Source of the DNA: Sphingomonas tagetis
Lineage (GTDB): Bacteria; Pseudomonadota; Alphaproteobacteria; Sphingomonadales; Sphingomonadaceae
Length of the DNA stretch: 64,000 nt
Direction of reading: 5' to 3'
NCBI RefSeq assembly: GCF_024211275.1
Contig: NZ_JAMLDX010000003.1
Span: 1-64,000 of the forward strand
Shown one piece after another: positions 25,112 through 34,324 of this stretch. Positions within the stretch are counted from its first letter, which is position 1; each line of letters opens with the position of its first letter. The position numbers and the translations under genes were made by a program. The notes under the pieces were generated by a model. The model saw only the letters and a list, made by a program, of their open reading frames with translations, was not told where the DNA came from and searched no databases.

Positions 25112-25495
25112 TCAGTAGGTGGCTCTGCGGTTCAGATCATGTCCCAACGCCAGCACCGACACGCCGATCAGCGTCCAGACGATCTCCTGTCCGCCATGCG
25201 GCAGCGTCAGCGCACCGGCCATCATGCCGAGGCCGAATGCGCCGACCGCGGCGGGCATCATGTATCCGTGCATGAAGATGCCGCGGCCCAGCGCGATGAT
25301 GCCGAACACGATCGCCAGCGCCAGCCCGACCTCATGGATCAGCGGATGCAGCAGCGCGCCCGCCGCGCTCATCAGCGCCAGCAACACGGTGCTCGCCACG
25401 CAATGCGCAAGGCACAGGCTCGACAGCCCGATCGCAAAGCGATCGAAGCGCGAATCGACCTGTTCCCAGAATCGGGGGGCGAAGGCGGTGGCCAT
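25112..25495 (-). CDS. MerC-domain membrane protein
   Basis: This 127-residue inner-membrane protein has four predicted hydrophobic segments and the MerC-family signature SSLCLAHCVAS (about 26-36), whose two Cys residues could bind a soft metal ion. A second characteristic stretch is HPLIHEVGLALAI (about 50-62). MerC was first described as a mercury importer in mer operons. Chromosomal homologues beside Fur/Zur genes, as here, are common in alphaproteobacteria and of uncertain role. It is upstream of, and probably co-transcribed with, the Fur-family gene, and diverges from ctaA with 93 bp between the starts. No merA or merT accompanies it. Confidence 0.85.
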   Translation of the reverse strand: MATAFAPRFWEQVDSRFDRFAIGLSSLCLAHCVASTVLLALMSAAGALLHPLIHEVGLALAIVFGIIALGRGIFMHGYMMPAAVGAFGLGMMAGALTLPHGGQEIVWTLIGVSVLALGHDLNRRATY

Positions 25496-25588
25496 GCCCG
25501 CGATATAGCCCGCTGGGCGTTAAGTTACAATATAACATTGAGGATAACCCCGCTGGCATTTGCGGTTTCCAGCGCATAAACCGCGCCC

Positions 25589-26614
25589 GTGTCCGAGTTT
25601 CGCAATCCCGTGCGCCCGCGCGCCATCGCCAACTGGCTGTTCGCCGTCGCCGCGCTGATCGTTCTGATGGTGATGGTCGGCGGCATCACCCGCCTCACCG
25701 AATCCGGTCTGTCGATCACCGAGTGGAAGCTGGTCACCGGCACGCTGCCGCCGCTCGGCGAAGCCGCGTGGCTCGCCGAGTTCGAGAAGTACAAGCGGAT
25801 TCCCGAATATCAGCAGCTGAACCAGGGCATGACGCTCGAAGCGTTCAAGGGCATCTATTTCTGGGAGTACCTACACCGTCTGATCGGGCGGCTGATCGGC
25901 GTCGCTTTCGCGCTGCCCTTGTTGTGGTTCGCGGTTCGCCGCGCGATTCCCAAGGGCTATGGATGGCGGCTGACCGCGCTGCTCGTGCTCGGCGGGCTGC
26001 AGGGCGTGATCGGCTGGTGGATGGTCACCTCGGGACTCGCCCAGCGCACCGACGTCAGCCATTTCAGGCTCGCCGCGCATCTGCTGCTGGCGCTGTTCAT
26101 CCTCGCGGCGCTGGTGTGGACCGCGCTCGATCTGCGCGCGCTCGCCCGCGATCCGGCCTGTCGTCCGGCGTGGCTGACCGGGGTCGGCGCGCTGGCCGGC
26201 GCGATCCTGTTCGTCCAGCTGGTATTCGGCGCGTTCACCGCGGGGCTCAACGCCGGTCTCGTCACCGATCAATGGCCGTTGATGAACGGCAAGTTCTTCC
26301 CTTCCGAAGTGCTCGCCGTCCGTCCGCTGCTCGATGCGGTGCTCAACGATCCGGCGATGATCCACTGGATCCATCGCTGGTGGGCGTGGGTCGCCGTCGC
26401 GGCGCTGGTCGTGCTCGCGCGCCGGGCGAAAGCAGCAGGCGACCGCCGCGCTTCGATCGCGATCCACAGTGCGTTCGGCATCCAGATCCTGCTCGGCATC
26501 GCCACCGTCATGAGCGGGGTCGAGATCCACACCGCCGTGCTCCACCAGACCGTCGGCGCGCTCGTCGTCGCCGCGACGGCATGGGGCGCTCATTCGATAG
26601 GCCGCCGCAAATGA
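25589..26614 (+). CDS. ctaA: Heme A synthase (COX15/CtaA type)
   Basis: CtaA oxidises the C8 methyl of heme O to the formyl of heme A for cytochrome aa3 oxidases. The 341-residue protein has eight transmembrane segments. The conserved histidines that bind hemes appear in EYLHRLIGR (about 97), SHFRLAAHL (about 150-157), HWIHRWWAW (about 255-258) and VLHQTVGAL (about 315). The N-terminal GGITRLTESGLSITEW matches alphaproteobacterial/mitochondrial COX15. Translation starts at GTG 25589 without a clear ribosome binding site, so it may be leaderless. Its stop overlaps the start of cutA (ATGA). Heme O synthase and oxidase genes are not in the window. Confidence 0.95.
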   Translation: MSEFRNPVRPRAIANWLFAVAALIVLMVMVGGITRLTESGLSITEWKLVTGTLPPLGEAAWLAEFEKYKRIPEYQQLNQGMTLEAFKGIYFWEYLHRLIGRLIGVAFALPLLWFAVRRAIPKGYGWRLTALLVLGGLQGVIGWWMVTSGLAQRTDVSHFRLAAHLLLALFILAALVWTALDLRALARDPACRPAWLTGVGALAGAILFVQLVFGAFTAGLNAGLVTDQWPLMNGKFFPSEVLAVRPLLDAVLNDPAMIHWIHRWWAWVAVAALVVLARRAKAAGDRRASIAIHSAFGIQILLGIATVMSGVEIHTAVLHQTVGALVVAATAWGAHSIGRRK

Positions 26615-26925
26615 GCGATATCGCGCTGCTCCACGTCACCTTCGCCGACGCCGCCGAAGCCGAGCGGATCGGGCGGACGATGGTCGAGGAACGGCTTGCC
26701 GCCTGCGTCAACCTGCTGGGGCCGTGCAGCTCGATCTACCGCTGGCAGGACAAGGTCGAGACCGCCACCGAGCATCGCGCGCTGTTCAAGACCACGCCCG
26801 AGCTCGCCCGCGAGCTGGCCGACCGCGTCGCGGCATTGCACAGCTATGAGCTGCCTGCGATCGAGATCTGGCCCGTCGCCGGTGGCGATGCGATCGCGGC
26901 CTGGGTGGACGATTCGACGCGTTGA
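26611..26925 (+). CDS. cutA: Divalent-cation tolerance protein CutA
   Basis: This small trimeric cytoplasmic protein has 104 residues, the standard CutA length. The ferredoxin-like fold is recognisable from VTFADAAEAERIGRTMVEER, LAACVNLLGPCSSIYRWQ and the signature HSYELPAIEIWPV (about 77-89). CutA binds copper and other divalent ions, but its physiological role is unsettled. ATG 26611 overlaps the ctaA stop and its own stop overlaps the TTG start of the next gene, so three genes form a translationally coupled operon. The link to ctaA suggests a connection with cytochrome oxidase metallation; that is inference. Confidence 0.93.
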   Translation: MSDIALLHVTFADAAEAERIGRTMVEERLAACVNLLGPCSSIYRWQDKVETATEHRALFKTTPELARELADRVAALHSYELPAIEIWPVAGGDAIAAWVDDSTR

Positions 26926-27755
26926 TCGCCGCATTCGTCCCTGCGGCGTCAGCCGCTATCACACTCGCCGCGCAGGCGCTGGCCGCCAGCTTCGCTCCGC
27001 CGCTCGACACGCCGATACGCGTCGTTGCCGAAGCGGTGCGCACCGACAGCGGCGTCACGCGCCGCTTCGTCAGCGCCAAGCGCGTCGTCTTCCGCCGTGA
27101 CGGCGCCGGGTTCCGCGCGGAGGTGACGGTCGAGCCGAGCGCGCCGAGCGGCTCTGACGACGATCCCGCCGCGATGTTCATTGCTGGCATGGCGCGGCTC
27201 GCCGCGCGCACGCTCGTCTTCCAGCTCGATGCGCAGGGCCGTGTCACCGGCATGACCGATCAGGCCGCGGCGTGGCAGGCGATGCTCGACGGCCTCGCCG
27301 CGCTCTCCCCGCCGGGCGAGGCTGCGGATCGGGTTCGGGCAGCCCGCGCGCGCGCCGTGGTGGATATGTTCGCCCAGCTTCCACCCGAGCGCCAGCGCGC
27401 GATGCTCGCCTCGATGCTGGTGCCGCTGATCGCTGCCGACATCGCCGCGGAAGGGGCGGGGCCGCCGCGCGCGGTGCGCGTGCCCGCGGCCTCGGCCTTC
27501 GGCACGGCGCAGCTCGACGGCCTGCGCGCGGTGCGCGACGATCGCGGCCTGCTGGAAGTGTCGGTCAGCGCGACCGGTCCGGTCTCGGTCAAGGGGCCGG
27601 CTGGCGTGGCCGCGGGCACAATGACGCTCGAAACCCTCCGCCGCGTTGATCCGCGCACCGGGCTGCTGATCTCGAGTGAAGAGGCCGTGCGCACCGTATT
27701 GCCCGACGGATCGCTGGCATCGGAACGGGTGACGGTGACGCGCGTGGCGCGTTAG
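26922..27755 (+). CDS. Hypothetical exported protein, third gene of the ctaA operon
   Basis: This 277-residue protein starts at TTG 26922, overlapping the cutA stop (TTGA). The first 22 residues (MIAAFVPAASAAITLAAQAL) form a weak signal peptide or membrane anchor. The mature part has several short Ala/Arg-rich helices and beta-prone segments such as TRRFVSAKRVVFRRDG and VDPRTGLLISSEEAVRTVLP, and reads like a periplasmic substrate-free fold. I recognise no family. Start choice rests on the overlap and the absence of upstream alternatives. Its TAG stop touches a 16-bp palindrome (27755-27770). A role alongside heme A or metal homeostasis is only suggested by position. Confidence 0.75.
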   Translation: MIAAFVPAASAAITLAAQALAASFAPPLDTPIRVVAEAVRTDSGVTRRFVSAKRVVFRRDGAGFRAEVTVEPSAPSGSDDDPAAMFIAGMARLAARTLVFQLDAQGRVTGMTDQAAAWQAMLDGLAALSPPGEAADRVRAARARAVVDMFAQLPPERQRAMLASMLVPLIAADIAAEGAGPPRAVRVPAASAFGTAQLDGLRAVRDDRGLLEVSVSATGPVSVKGPAGVAAGTMTLETLRRVDPRTGLLISSEEAVRTVLPDGSLASERVTVTRVAR

Positions 27756-27770
27756 GGTATCATGATACCC
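27755..27770. promoter_or_regulatory. 16-bp perfect palindrome upstream of rplM
   Basis: GGGTATCATGATACCC is perfectly self-complementary and begins at the last base of the upstream stop codon, about 110 bp before rplM. It has no T-run, so a terminator is unlikely. A protein-binding operator for the ribosomal-protein promoter is possible. Confidence 0.4.
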
Positions 27771-27791
27771 GTCAGCAAAGCCGCCATTTGC

Positions 27792-27819
27792 TTGACTTTC
27801 GACTCGCTTTTCGCCAATT
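27792..27819 (+). promoter_or_regulatory. Possible rplM-rpsI promoter
   Basis: TTGACT (27792-27797) fits a -35 hexamer, and a weak -10-like CCAATT lies at 27814-27819 after a 16-base spacer. It is about 60 bp before rplM. The -10 match is poor, so this is tentative. Confidence 0.3.
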
Positions 27820-27879
27820 GGCCGCCGTTCACGCCGCTCCGCATGGGGCGGCGTCACTCGTTCAAAAAGGTCTGGCCCC

Positions 27880-28359
27880 ATGAAGGCGCTGATGAAGACC
27901 ACCAAGTCGGTGAAGCCGGCCGAGGTGGAGAAGAAGTGGCATATCGTCGATGCCGAAGGTCTGGTCGTCGGCCGCGCCGCGGTCGTGATCGCCAATGTGC
28001 TGCGCGGCAAGCACAAGACGAGCTTCACCCCGCATGTGGATTGCGGTGACAATGTCATCGTCATCAACGCCGACAAGGTGAAGTTCACCGGCAAGAAGCT
28101 GGCCGACAAGGTCTATTACAAGCACACTGGCTATGCCGGCGGCATCAAGGAAATCACCGCCGCCAAGGTGCTCGAGGGCCGCTTCCCCGAGCGCGTGCTG
28201 GAAAAGGCCGTCGAGCGCATGATCCCGCGCGGCCCGCTGGGCCGTCAGCAGATGCGCAACCTGCGCATCTTCAAGGGCGCCGAGCATCCGCATGCCGCAC
28301 AGAACCCCGAGGTCCTCGATATCGCGGGCATGAACCGCAAGAACAAGGTGGGCGCATAA
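27880..28359 (+). CDS. rplM: 50S ribosomal protein L13
   Basis: L13 is an early-assembly protein of the large ribosomal subunit. The 159-residue length and sequence are typical of alphaproteobacteria: [15 protein letters not shown] (20-34), [16 protein letters not shown] near 52-67, and the signature [17 protein letters not shown] near 115-131. AAGG precedes ATG 27880 at eight-base spacing. The TAA stop overlaps the ATG of rpsI (TAATG), the standard L13-S9 pairing. Ribosomal-protein operons are growth-rate controlled; the 124-bp leader holds a 16-bp palindrome and a possible promoter. Confidence 0.98.
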   Translation: MKALMKTTKSVKPAEVEKKWHIVDAEGLVVGRAAVVIANVLRGKHKTSFTPHVDCGDNVIVINADKVKFTGKKLADKVYYKHTGYAGGIKEITAAKVLEGRFPERVLEKAVERMIPRGPLGRQQMRNLRIFKGAEHPHAAQNPEVLDIAGMNRKNKVGA

Positions 28360-28901
28360 TGTCCGACAACCGCCAGTCCCTTTCCGATCTCGGCAACCTC
28401 GCCGCCGGTGAAGCCGCAGCCGCGCCTGCTGGCGAGATCGCCAGCGCCGACGCCTATCTCGCCGGCGCGCCGGTCGTGTCGACCACGCCGCTGCGCCAGC
28501 AGGAGCTCGATGCTTACGGCCGCGCCTATGCGACCGGCCGCCGCAAGGACGCTGTCGCCCGCGTGTGGATCAAGCCCGGCTCGGGCAAGATCACGATCAA
28601 CGGCCGCGACCAGGAAATCTATTTCGCGCGTCCGACGCTGCGTCTCGTCATCAACCAGCCGTTCGGCGTCGCCGAGCGTGACGGCCAGTATGACGTGATC
28701 TGCACCGTCAAGGGCGGCGGGCTTTCGGGCCAGGCCGGCGCGGTCAAGCATGGCATCGCCCAGGCGCTGACCAAGTACGAGCCGGTGCTGCGCGCGCCGG
28801 TCAAGGCTGCCGGGTTCCTTACCCGCGACAGCCGCGCGGTCGAGCGCAAGAAGTATGGCAAGGCCAAGGCCCGCCGCAGCTTCCAGTTCTCGAAGCGCTG
28901 A
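28359..28901 (+). CDS. rpsI: 30S ribosomal protein S9
   Basis: S9 belongs to the small-subunit head, and its C-terminal tail reaches the P-site tRNA. The conserved core starts near residue 55 ([20 protein letters not shown]), and the protein ends with the expected [11 protein letters not shown]. The first 50 residues are an Ala/Asp-rich extension common in sphingomonads and longer than in E. coli S9 (about 130 residues). The start overlaps the rplM stop. A strong intrinsic terminator follows at 28926-28956. Confidence 0.98.
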   Translation: MSDNRQSLSDLGNLAAGEAAAAPAGEIASADAYLAGAPVVSTTPLRQQELDAYGRAYATGRRKDAVARVWIKPGSGKITINGRDQEIYFARPTLRLVINQPFGVAERDGQYDVICTVKGGGLSGQAGAVKHGIAQALTKYEPVLRAPVKAAGFLTRDSRAVERKKYGKAKARRSFQFSKR

Positions 28902-28925
28902 TCCTACCCGGATCGGGGATATCGA

Positions 28926-28956
28926 AAGGGCGGTCCCGCAAGGGGCCGCCCTTTTT
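28926..28956 (+). terminator. Rho-independent terminator after rpsI
   Basis: The stem AAGGGCGG (28926-28933) pairs with CCGCCCTT (28946-28953) around a 12-base loop and runs into CTTTTT. It lies 25 bp after the rpsI stop. Confidence 0.85.
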
Positions 28957-29114
28957 CTCATGAATCTGCGCCAAACTGTTGCCGAAGCGCATCTGTGGCC
29001 GCGAAATTGGAAACGAAAGTAACAATCTAGGGCTTGACGTTACGCCGCAAGGCCATAGCCTCCGTTCATCGACAGCAGGCCACGACAGGCCGCGTCACGC
29101 CAAGGGGGTTTGTC

Positions 29115-32100
29115 ATGAATTTCGCACGCAACCAGCGCCGTATCCGCACGTCGCTCTTTCTCTCCGCCGCCGGTCTCGGCCTGACGCTGGCCGCGACGCC
29201 CGCACTGGCCGATGAAAGCGACGCACCGCGCCTCGATCTCGGCGCCGCATCGCTCGAGGCGCATGACAGCCGCCCGACCGAGGCGTTCGACATCGCGCAG
29301 ACGATCAGCGCTGCACCGGCCTCGCAGAGCGGCTTCATCTCGCCGGACGAGGCGGTCGAAACACCGCAGATCACGATCAACAACAACTTCACGCCGGTCG
29401 ATGCGTATGACCCCACCAACGTCAATGGCGTCGGCCAGCTGATCACCGATGCCGGTGGCGGCTTCATCGGGCTGTGCACCGCATCGCTGATCAATCCGCG
29501 CACGATCCTGTTCGCGGCGCACTGCGTGAACACGCGCGCGGCCACCGCCTATGGCGCGGGTTCGGGCGGCGTCGGCGTCGGTATCGGCTTCGAGACCAAC
29601 ACGCGCGCCAACGCGGCCGGCCAGACCGACGAGCTCGTCCGCTGGCTGCTCGGCGGCACCGGCGGCGCCGGGCGGTTCGAAACCAACCGCGCCCAGTCCT
29701 TCTACAATATCAGCCAGGTGTTCTACGACCCGCGTTCGCTGGCGCCGGCCTCGTGCACCAGCGCGACCTCGTGCTTCCTCGAGGCCGATGTCGCAACCGC
29801 CGTGCTCGATTCGCCGACGCGTGACATCCCGACCTGGGCGCTGCTGTTCTCGCCGCTGCCGACGCCGGGCACGATCAACACCGCGACCGGCACCGGCTAT
29901 CATGTCAACATCACCGGCTATGGCAGCTTCGGCAACGGCACCACCGGCTCGTCCACCGGCGGCAACTTCCGCCGCCGCGCGGCCGAGAACATGCTGGGCG
30001 CGCTGGTCTCGATCAACACGCGAAACCTGTTCCTGTTCGGCACCACTGGCTCGCCGTCGCGTCCGCAACAGCTCTATTTCCTCGATTTCGACGATCCGCG
30101 CCGTGGCCAGGCAGGCGCCGATCCCGAGGACTTCAACGGCTTCCGCGACAACGCGCTGACCCGCGAGGGGTTGACCGGTCCGGGTGATTCGGGCGGTCCG
30201 CTGATCCTCGACCGCACCTTCTCGAAGCCGGTGGTGATCGGCGTGCTGTCGGGCGGCTCGACCTTCTTCACCGGCCAGCCGGGTGGCAGCTACGGCACGC
30301 AGAGCTTCTACCAGCCGCTGTTCCTCTATTGGGACTGGATCGTCGCCAACAACCCCTACCGTTATGTCACGGCGGTCGCGGGCAACCGCAACTGGGAGGA
30401 TGGCACCGCCTGGGTGACCGAGCTCGATCCCAACTACAACATCATCCTGGGTGGCCAGCTGGTCAACGGCCTGCCGACCAATCTCGGCGGCGCCAATTCG
30501 GGCAATGGCCCGCAGTTCGGTGAAATGTGCTTCCAGTCGCCCAGCAACACGCCGACTCCGGTCAGCAACGAGTGCGAGAACATCACCACGGGCGCGGCGC
30601 GGAACAATGTTCCAAACGGTTCGAGCGAGTCGAACGCCCCGGCGCTGGCGGGCGTCACCGACAGCAGCGGCATGACGCTGCCGGTCGAAACCGCGCAGGC
30701 CGATCCGGGCTATACCGATACGGTCCGTCCTCTGCCGACGATCGCCAACGGCCTGCCCGGCGCGACCAACTTCACGCCGAACAATGTCGACGGCGTCCGC
30801 GCCACCGGACAGATCGGCCGCTATTATGACGTGACGCTGCGCAACACCGGTGTGGTGACGCTCAACTCGTCGGTGACGGTCGACCGTTTCTCGATCATGG
30901 GCGCGACCTCGCAGCTGACCATCGCCAGCGGCGCCTCGCTCAATAGCTTGATCGAGATCCGCCAGAACACCGGCACGATCGTCAACAACGGCACGCTCGC
31001 GTCGCCCGGCGACTATCTCATCTTGTCCGGCCTGCTGACCGGTACCGGCCAGGTCAACGCGCCGTTCACCACCAGCGTGCTGGGCGGCATCGCGCCGGGC
31101 ACGGTGGGCACCACCGGCACGCTGACCTTCAACGGCAGCCTCGTGCTGTCGTCGGGCTCGCAATATTTGGTCGATCTCGGCGCGAACGGCACGTCCGACC
31201 GCATCGTGGTGGCCGGAACCGGGAGCACCGCCAATCTCGGCGGCAATCTGCAAATCTCGTTCTCGGCAGCCACGCTGCGTGGCGGCAACAGCTACACGAT
31301 CCTGACCGCGACCAGCCGCACCGGCACGTTCAACGCGCCGGCGACGTTCAGCGCGATCCTCACGCCGACGCTGACCTACACGCCGACTTCGGTCATCCTC
31401 AACGTGACCGCGGGCAACTATACCAGCGTGGTGCCGTCGTCGAACGCGTCGTCCTTCGCCTATGCCCAGCTCTTCGACGCCAATCGCGGCCGCGCCAGCA
31501 GCTATGACGCGCTCTACGGCCCGCTCGACCTGCAGAACGCCGCGACGATCATCGCGACGCTCAACAGCCTCGCGCCGGCGAGCGAATCGACGGTCCAGAC
31601 GCTCGGTCTGGCCACCGTCGACTCGAATTCGAGCTTCGTCCGCAACCGTCTGCAGCAGCTCGACCCGACCAACCTCGGCGGCACGCTCGCACGCTACGGC
31701 CAGCCGGTGCAGGTCGCGGCGCTCGGCTTCTCGCCGGTCGGCAGCCCGACGATCGCCAGCGACATGGCGGCGCCGACGATGCTGCAGGAGGGCGCCCTGC
31801 CCGAAACCATGAGCGGTTTCGTGTCGGGCGGCTATCTGACGGGCGACGGGCGCGGCATGACCGGCGTGGTTGCCGGCCGTGACGATTATGACGGCTGGTA
31901 TGTCGGCGGCGGCATCGAGACTCAGGTCGACGACAATGGCCTGATCGGCTTCGCGTTCAGCTACACCAACCTCGACGGCACGCCGTCCTTCGCCGGCCAG
32001 TCGGTCAAGAGCGATGCCTTCCAGGGCACGCTCTACGTCAAGAACGTCAGCGCCAGCGGTCTGACGGTCGAAGGTCAGGTGACCGCGGGCCTGCTCGACA

Positions 32101-32627
32101 CGCGCAGCACCCGCACCGTCAACTTCCTCGGCACGCCCTACACGCTGCGCGGGGACGATCAGGCGCTGATCGTCAGTTCCGAGCTGACCGTCGGACAGGA
32201 CTTTGGCGGCGATTCGTTCGAAGCGACCCCGCGCGCCGGTGTCCGCATGACGCATATCGGCTTCGGCAGCGCGCTCGAGAGCGGCGGTCCGATGGCGCTC
32301 GACCTGCGCCGTCAGGCGTTCGACAGCTTCCAGGGCCGCGCCGGTCTGACGCTGGGCGGCAAGGGCGCGTTCCGTCCCTATGTGACCGGCACCTATGTCC
32401 ATGAGTTCAACGACCAGCCGGGCTTCGTCCGTGCGAATCTGGTCGGTGGCGCGGGCAATGGCGTGCTGTTCGCGCTGAACGGCGACGACAAGGACTGGGC
32501 CGAGATCAGCGGCGGCATCACCTTCCGCACGGGGACGGTCGATCTGTCGCTCGCCGCGGACACGACGCTGTTCCGCGACGACCTGTCGGCGCAGACCTAT
32601 CGCGGATCGGTCACCTTCCACTTCTGA
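29115..32627 (+). CDS. Autotransporter serine protease
   Basis: This 1170-residue type V secreted protease carries its own outer-membrane translocator. ATG 29115 (AAGGGGG upstream) gives a signal peptide ending TPALA at residue 32. A trypsin-like domain follows with His136 in FAAHCVN, likely Asp225 in EADVA and Ser359 in GPGDSGGP, a complete triad. Residues about 600-800 have the repetitive Asn/Gly/Thr beta-helix character of passengers (VNNGTLASPGDYLILSGLL), and about the last 280 form the beta-barrel ending in Phe (SVTFHF). The S1/S6-like domain suggests cleavage of extracellular or host proteins. It stands between two terminators as a single-gene unit. Confidence 0.93.
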   Translation: MNFARNQRRIRTSLFLSAAGLGLTLAATPALADESDAPRLDLGAASLEAHDSRPTEAFDIAQTISAAPASQSGFISPDEAVETPQITINNNFTPVDAYDPTNVNGVGQLITDAGGGFIGLCTASLINPRTILFAAHCVNTRAATAYGAGSGGVGVGIGFETNTRANAAGQTDELVRWLLGGTGGAGRFETNRAQSFYNISQVFYDPRSLAPASCTSATSCFLEADVATAVLDSPTRDIPTWALLFSPLPTPGTINTATGTGYHVNITGYGSFGNGTTGSSTGGNFRRRAAENMLGALVSINTRNLFLFGTTGSPSRPQQLYFLDFDDPRRGQAGADPEDFNGFRDNALTREGLTGPGDSGGPLILDRTFSKPVVIGVLSGGSTFFTGQPGGSYGTQSFYQPLFLYWDWIVANNPYRYVTAVAGNRNWEDGTAWVTELDPNYNIILGGQLVNGLPTNLGGANSGNGPQFGEMCFQSPSNTPTPVSNECENITTGAARNNVPNGSSESNAPALAGVTDSSGMTLPVETAQADPGYTDTVRPLPTIANGLPGATNFTPNNVDGVRATGQIGRYYDVTLRNTGVVTLNSSVTVDRFSIMGATSQLTIASGASLNSLIEIRQNTGTIVNNGTLASPGDYLILSGLLTGTGQVNAPFTTSVLGGIAPGTVGTTGTLTFNGSLVLSSGSQYLVDLGANGTSDRIVVAGTGSTANLGGNLQISFSAATLRGGNSYTILTATSRTGTFNAPATFSAILTPTLTYTPTSVILNVTAGNYTSVVPSSNASSFAYAQLFDANRGRASSYDALYGPLDLQNAATIIATLNSLAPASESTVQTLGLATVDSNSSFVRNRLQQLDPTNLGGTLARYGQPVQVAALGFSPVGSPTIASDMAAPTMLQEGALPETMSGFVSGGYLTGDGRGMTGVVAGRDDYDGWYVGGGIETQVDDNGLIGFAFSYTNLDGTPSFAGQSVKSDAFQGTLYVKNVSASGLTVEGQVTAGLLDTRSTRTVNFLGTPYTLRGDDQALIVSSELTVGQDFGGDSFEATPRAGVRMTHIGFGSALESGGPMALDLRRQAFDSFQGRAGLTLGGKGAFRPYVTGTYVHEFNDQPGFVRANLVGGAGNGVLFALNGDDKDWAEISGGITFRTGTVDLSLAADTTLFRDDLSAQTYRGSVTFHF

Positions 32628-32648
32628 TCGGAAGGTCGCTGAAACAGG

Positions 32649-32678
32649 AAAGGCCGCCCCTCACCGGGCGGCCTTTTC
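32649..32678 (+). terminator. Terminator after the autotransporter gene
   Basis: AAAGGCCGCCC (32649-32659) pairs perfectly with GGGCGGCCTTT (32666-32676) around a six-base loop and ends in a short T run (CCTTTTC). It may also serve the convergent msrA gene. Confidence 0.85.
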
Positions 32679-32726
32679 GGTTTGGAAGACGGAAATATCC
32701 TCCCCGTGCCGGAGAGGATATCGGCG

Positions 32727-33260
32727 TCAGCCCTTCAGCCGATCGGCAAAGCTCTTGCGCAGCTTGTTGAGCTTGGGTGGGATCACCGCAAGGCAATAGG
32801 GATTGCGCTGGCCTTCGCCCTCCCAATAATCCTGATGATAGTCCTCGGCTGGATACCAAGGCGCATCGGGCTCGATCGTGGTGACGATCGGCGCCGGCCA
32901 ACTCGTCTGGTTGCGCTCGATCCCGGCCTTTGCCGCGGCTTCCTGCTCGGGCGACTGTGGAAAGATCGCCGAGCGATATTGCGTGCCGACGTCATTGCCC
33001 TGGCGGTTGAGCTGGGTCGGATCGTGCGTCGCGAAGAAGATGTCGAGCAAGTCGCCATAGCTGATCTGCGCCGGATCGAACACGACCTTGATCGCTTCGG
33101 CATGGCCGGTCGTACCGCTGCACACCGCCTTGTAGCTCGGATTGTCGACATGCCCGCCGATATAGCCGCTCTCGACCGACCCGACGCCGATCAGGTCCTT
33201 GAACACCGCCTCGACACACCAGAAGCAGCCGCCCGCGAAGATTGCGGTTTCGGTAGTCAT
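32727..33260 (-). CDS. msrA: Peptide-methionine (S)-S-oxide reductase MsrA
   Basis: MsrA repairs S-sulfoxides of methionine with thioredoxin as reductant. The 177-residue protein has the catalytic [12 protein letters not shown] motif at about residues 9-20, the nucleophilic Cys being the first of GCFWC, and the substrate-pocket stretch GTQYRSAIF near 107. [10 protein letters not shown] near 140 is also conserved. ATG 33260 has AAGGAG upstream; a TTG at 33269 is too close to that site. No MsrB domain is fused and no msrB gene is nearby. It diverges from galE with 68 bp between starts. Confidence 0.96.
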   Translation of the reverse strand: MTTETAIFAGGCFWCVEAVFKDLIGVGSVESGYIGGHVDNPSYKAVCSGTTGHAEAIKVVFDPAQISYGDLLDIFFATHDPTQLNRQGNDVGTQYRSAIFPQSPEQEAAAKAGIERNQTSWPAPIVTTIEPDAPWYPAEDYHQDYWEGEGQRNPYCLAVIPPKLNKLRKSFADRLKG

Positions 33261-33328
33261 TCGTCTCAACTCCTTGCTACGCCGCCCAAGATAGGGTTGA
33301 GCATCGCGAGCAACTAGAGGTGAGACGA

Positions 33329-34324
33329 ATGCGCGACGGCGCGGTGATGGTGACGGGCGGGGCGGGCTATATCGGCAGCCATGCGGTGCTGGCGCTGCTC
33401 GACGCGGGCTGGCGCGTGGTGGTGGTCGACAACCTCGTCACCGGCTTCGACTGGGCGGTCGATCCGCGCGCGAGCCTCGTCGTCGCCAATGTCGCCGACG
33501 ACGACAGGGTGCGCGAAGCGATCCGCGCGCACGGCGTCACCGCGATCATGCATTTTGCCGGATCGGTGGTGGTGCCCGAATCGGTCAGCGACCCGCTCAA
33601 ATATTACCGCAACAACACCGCCGCCAGCCGCAGCCTGATCGAGAGCGCGGTGGCGACTGGCGTGCGCCACTTCATCTTCTCCTCGACCGCGGCCACCTAT
33701 GGCATTCCCGAGGTCGTGCCGGTGCGCGAGGATTCAGCCCAGCTGCCGATCAACCCCTATGGCATGTCGAAGCTGATGACCGAGCATATGCTGCGCGACG
33801 TCGCCGTGGCGCATCCGCTCAACTTCGCCGCGCTGCGCTACTTCAACGTCGCCGGTGCTGACCCGGCAGGCCGCTCGGGCCAATCGACCGCCGGCGCCAC
33901 GCACCTCATCAAGATCGCGGCCGAGGCGGCGACGGGCAAGCGCGGCCATGTCAGCGTGTTCGGCACCGATTTCGCGACGCGCGACGGCACCGGCGTGCGC
34001 GACTATATCCATGTCAGCGACCTCGCCGCCGCGCATGTCGACGCGCTCGACTTGCTGATCGCCGATTCCGGCAGAAGCCACTTCCTCAACGCCGGCTATG
34101 GCCGTGGCTATTCGGTGCTCGAAGTGCTCGACGCGGTCGATCGCGTGACCAACATGAAGATCGAGCGCCGCATGGAGGGCCGCCGCGCCGGCGACCCCGA
34201 CGAACTGATCTCGGACAATCGCGCGATCCTCGCCGCGCTCCCGTGGCGCCCGCAGCATGACGATCTCGACCGCATCGTCACCCACGCGCTGGCATGGGAA
34301 CGCAAGCTGGCCGAACGCACATGA
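33329..34324 (+). CDS. galE: UDP-glucose 4-epimerase
   Basis: GalE interconverts UDP-glucose and UDP-galactose, supplying galactose for surface polysaccharides. This 331-residue short-chain dehydrogenase-type protein has the NAD motif [10 protein letters not shown] (about 9-18), the catalytic SSTAATYG (about 117) and Tyr-x-x-x-Lys in NPYGMSK (about 141). [12 protein letters not shown] and the [12 protein letters not shown] stretch are GalE signatures. ATG 33329 has AGAGG eight bases upstream; an in-frame GTG nine bases earlier is less likely. Its stop overlaps the start of marC (ATGA). It begins a stretch rich in envelope-sugar genes. Confidence 0.93.
   Translation: MRDGAVMVTGGAGYIGSHAVLALLDAGWRVVVVDNLVTGFDWAVDPRASLVVANVADDDRVREAIRAHGVTAIMHFAGSVVVPESVSDPLKYYRNNTAASRSLIESAVATGVRHFIFSSTAATYGIPEVVPVREDSAQLPINPYGMSKLMTEHMLRDVAVAHPLNFAALRYFNVAGADPAGRSGQSTAGATHLIKIAAEAATGKRGHVSVFGTDFATRDGTGVRDYIHVSDLAAAHVDALDLLIADSGRSHFLNAGYGRGYSVLEVLDAVDRVTNMKIERRMEGRRAGDPDELISDNRAILAALPWRPQHDDLDRIVTHALAWERKLAERT

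Noticed and set aside
29040..32621. 1193-codon open frame antisense to the autotransporter gene
   Set aside because: The composition is Arg/Ala/Gly/Glu-rich shadow coding typical of high-GC DNA, without domains. The plus-strand gene has signal peptide, catalytic triad and barrel.
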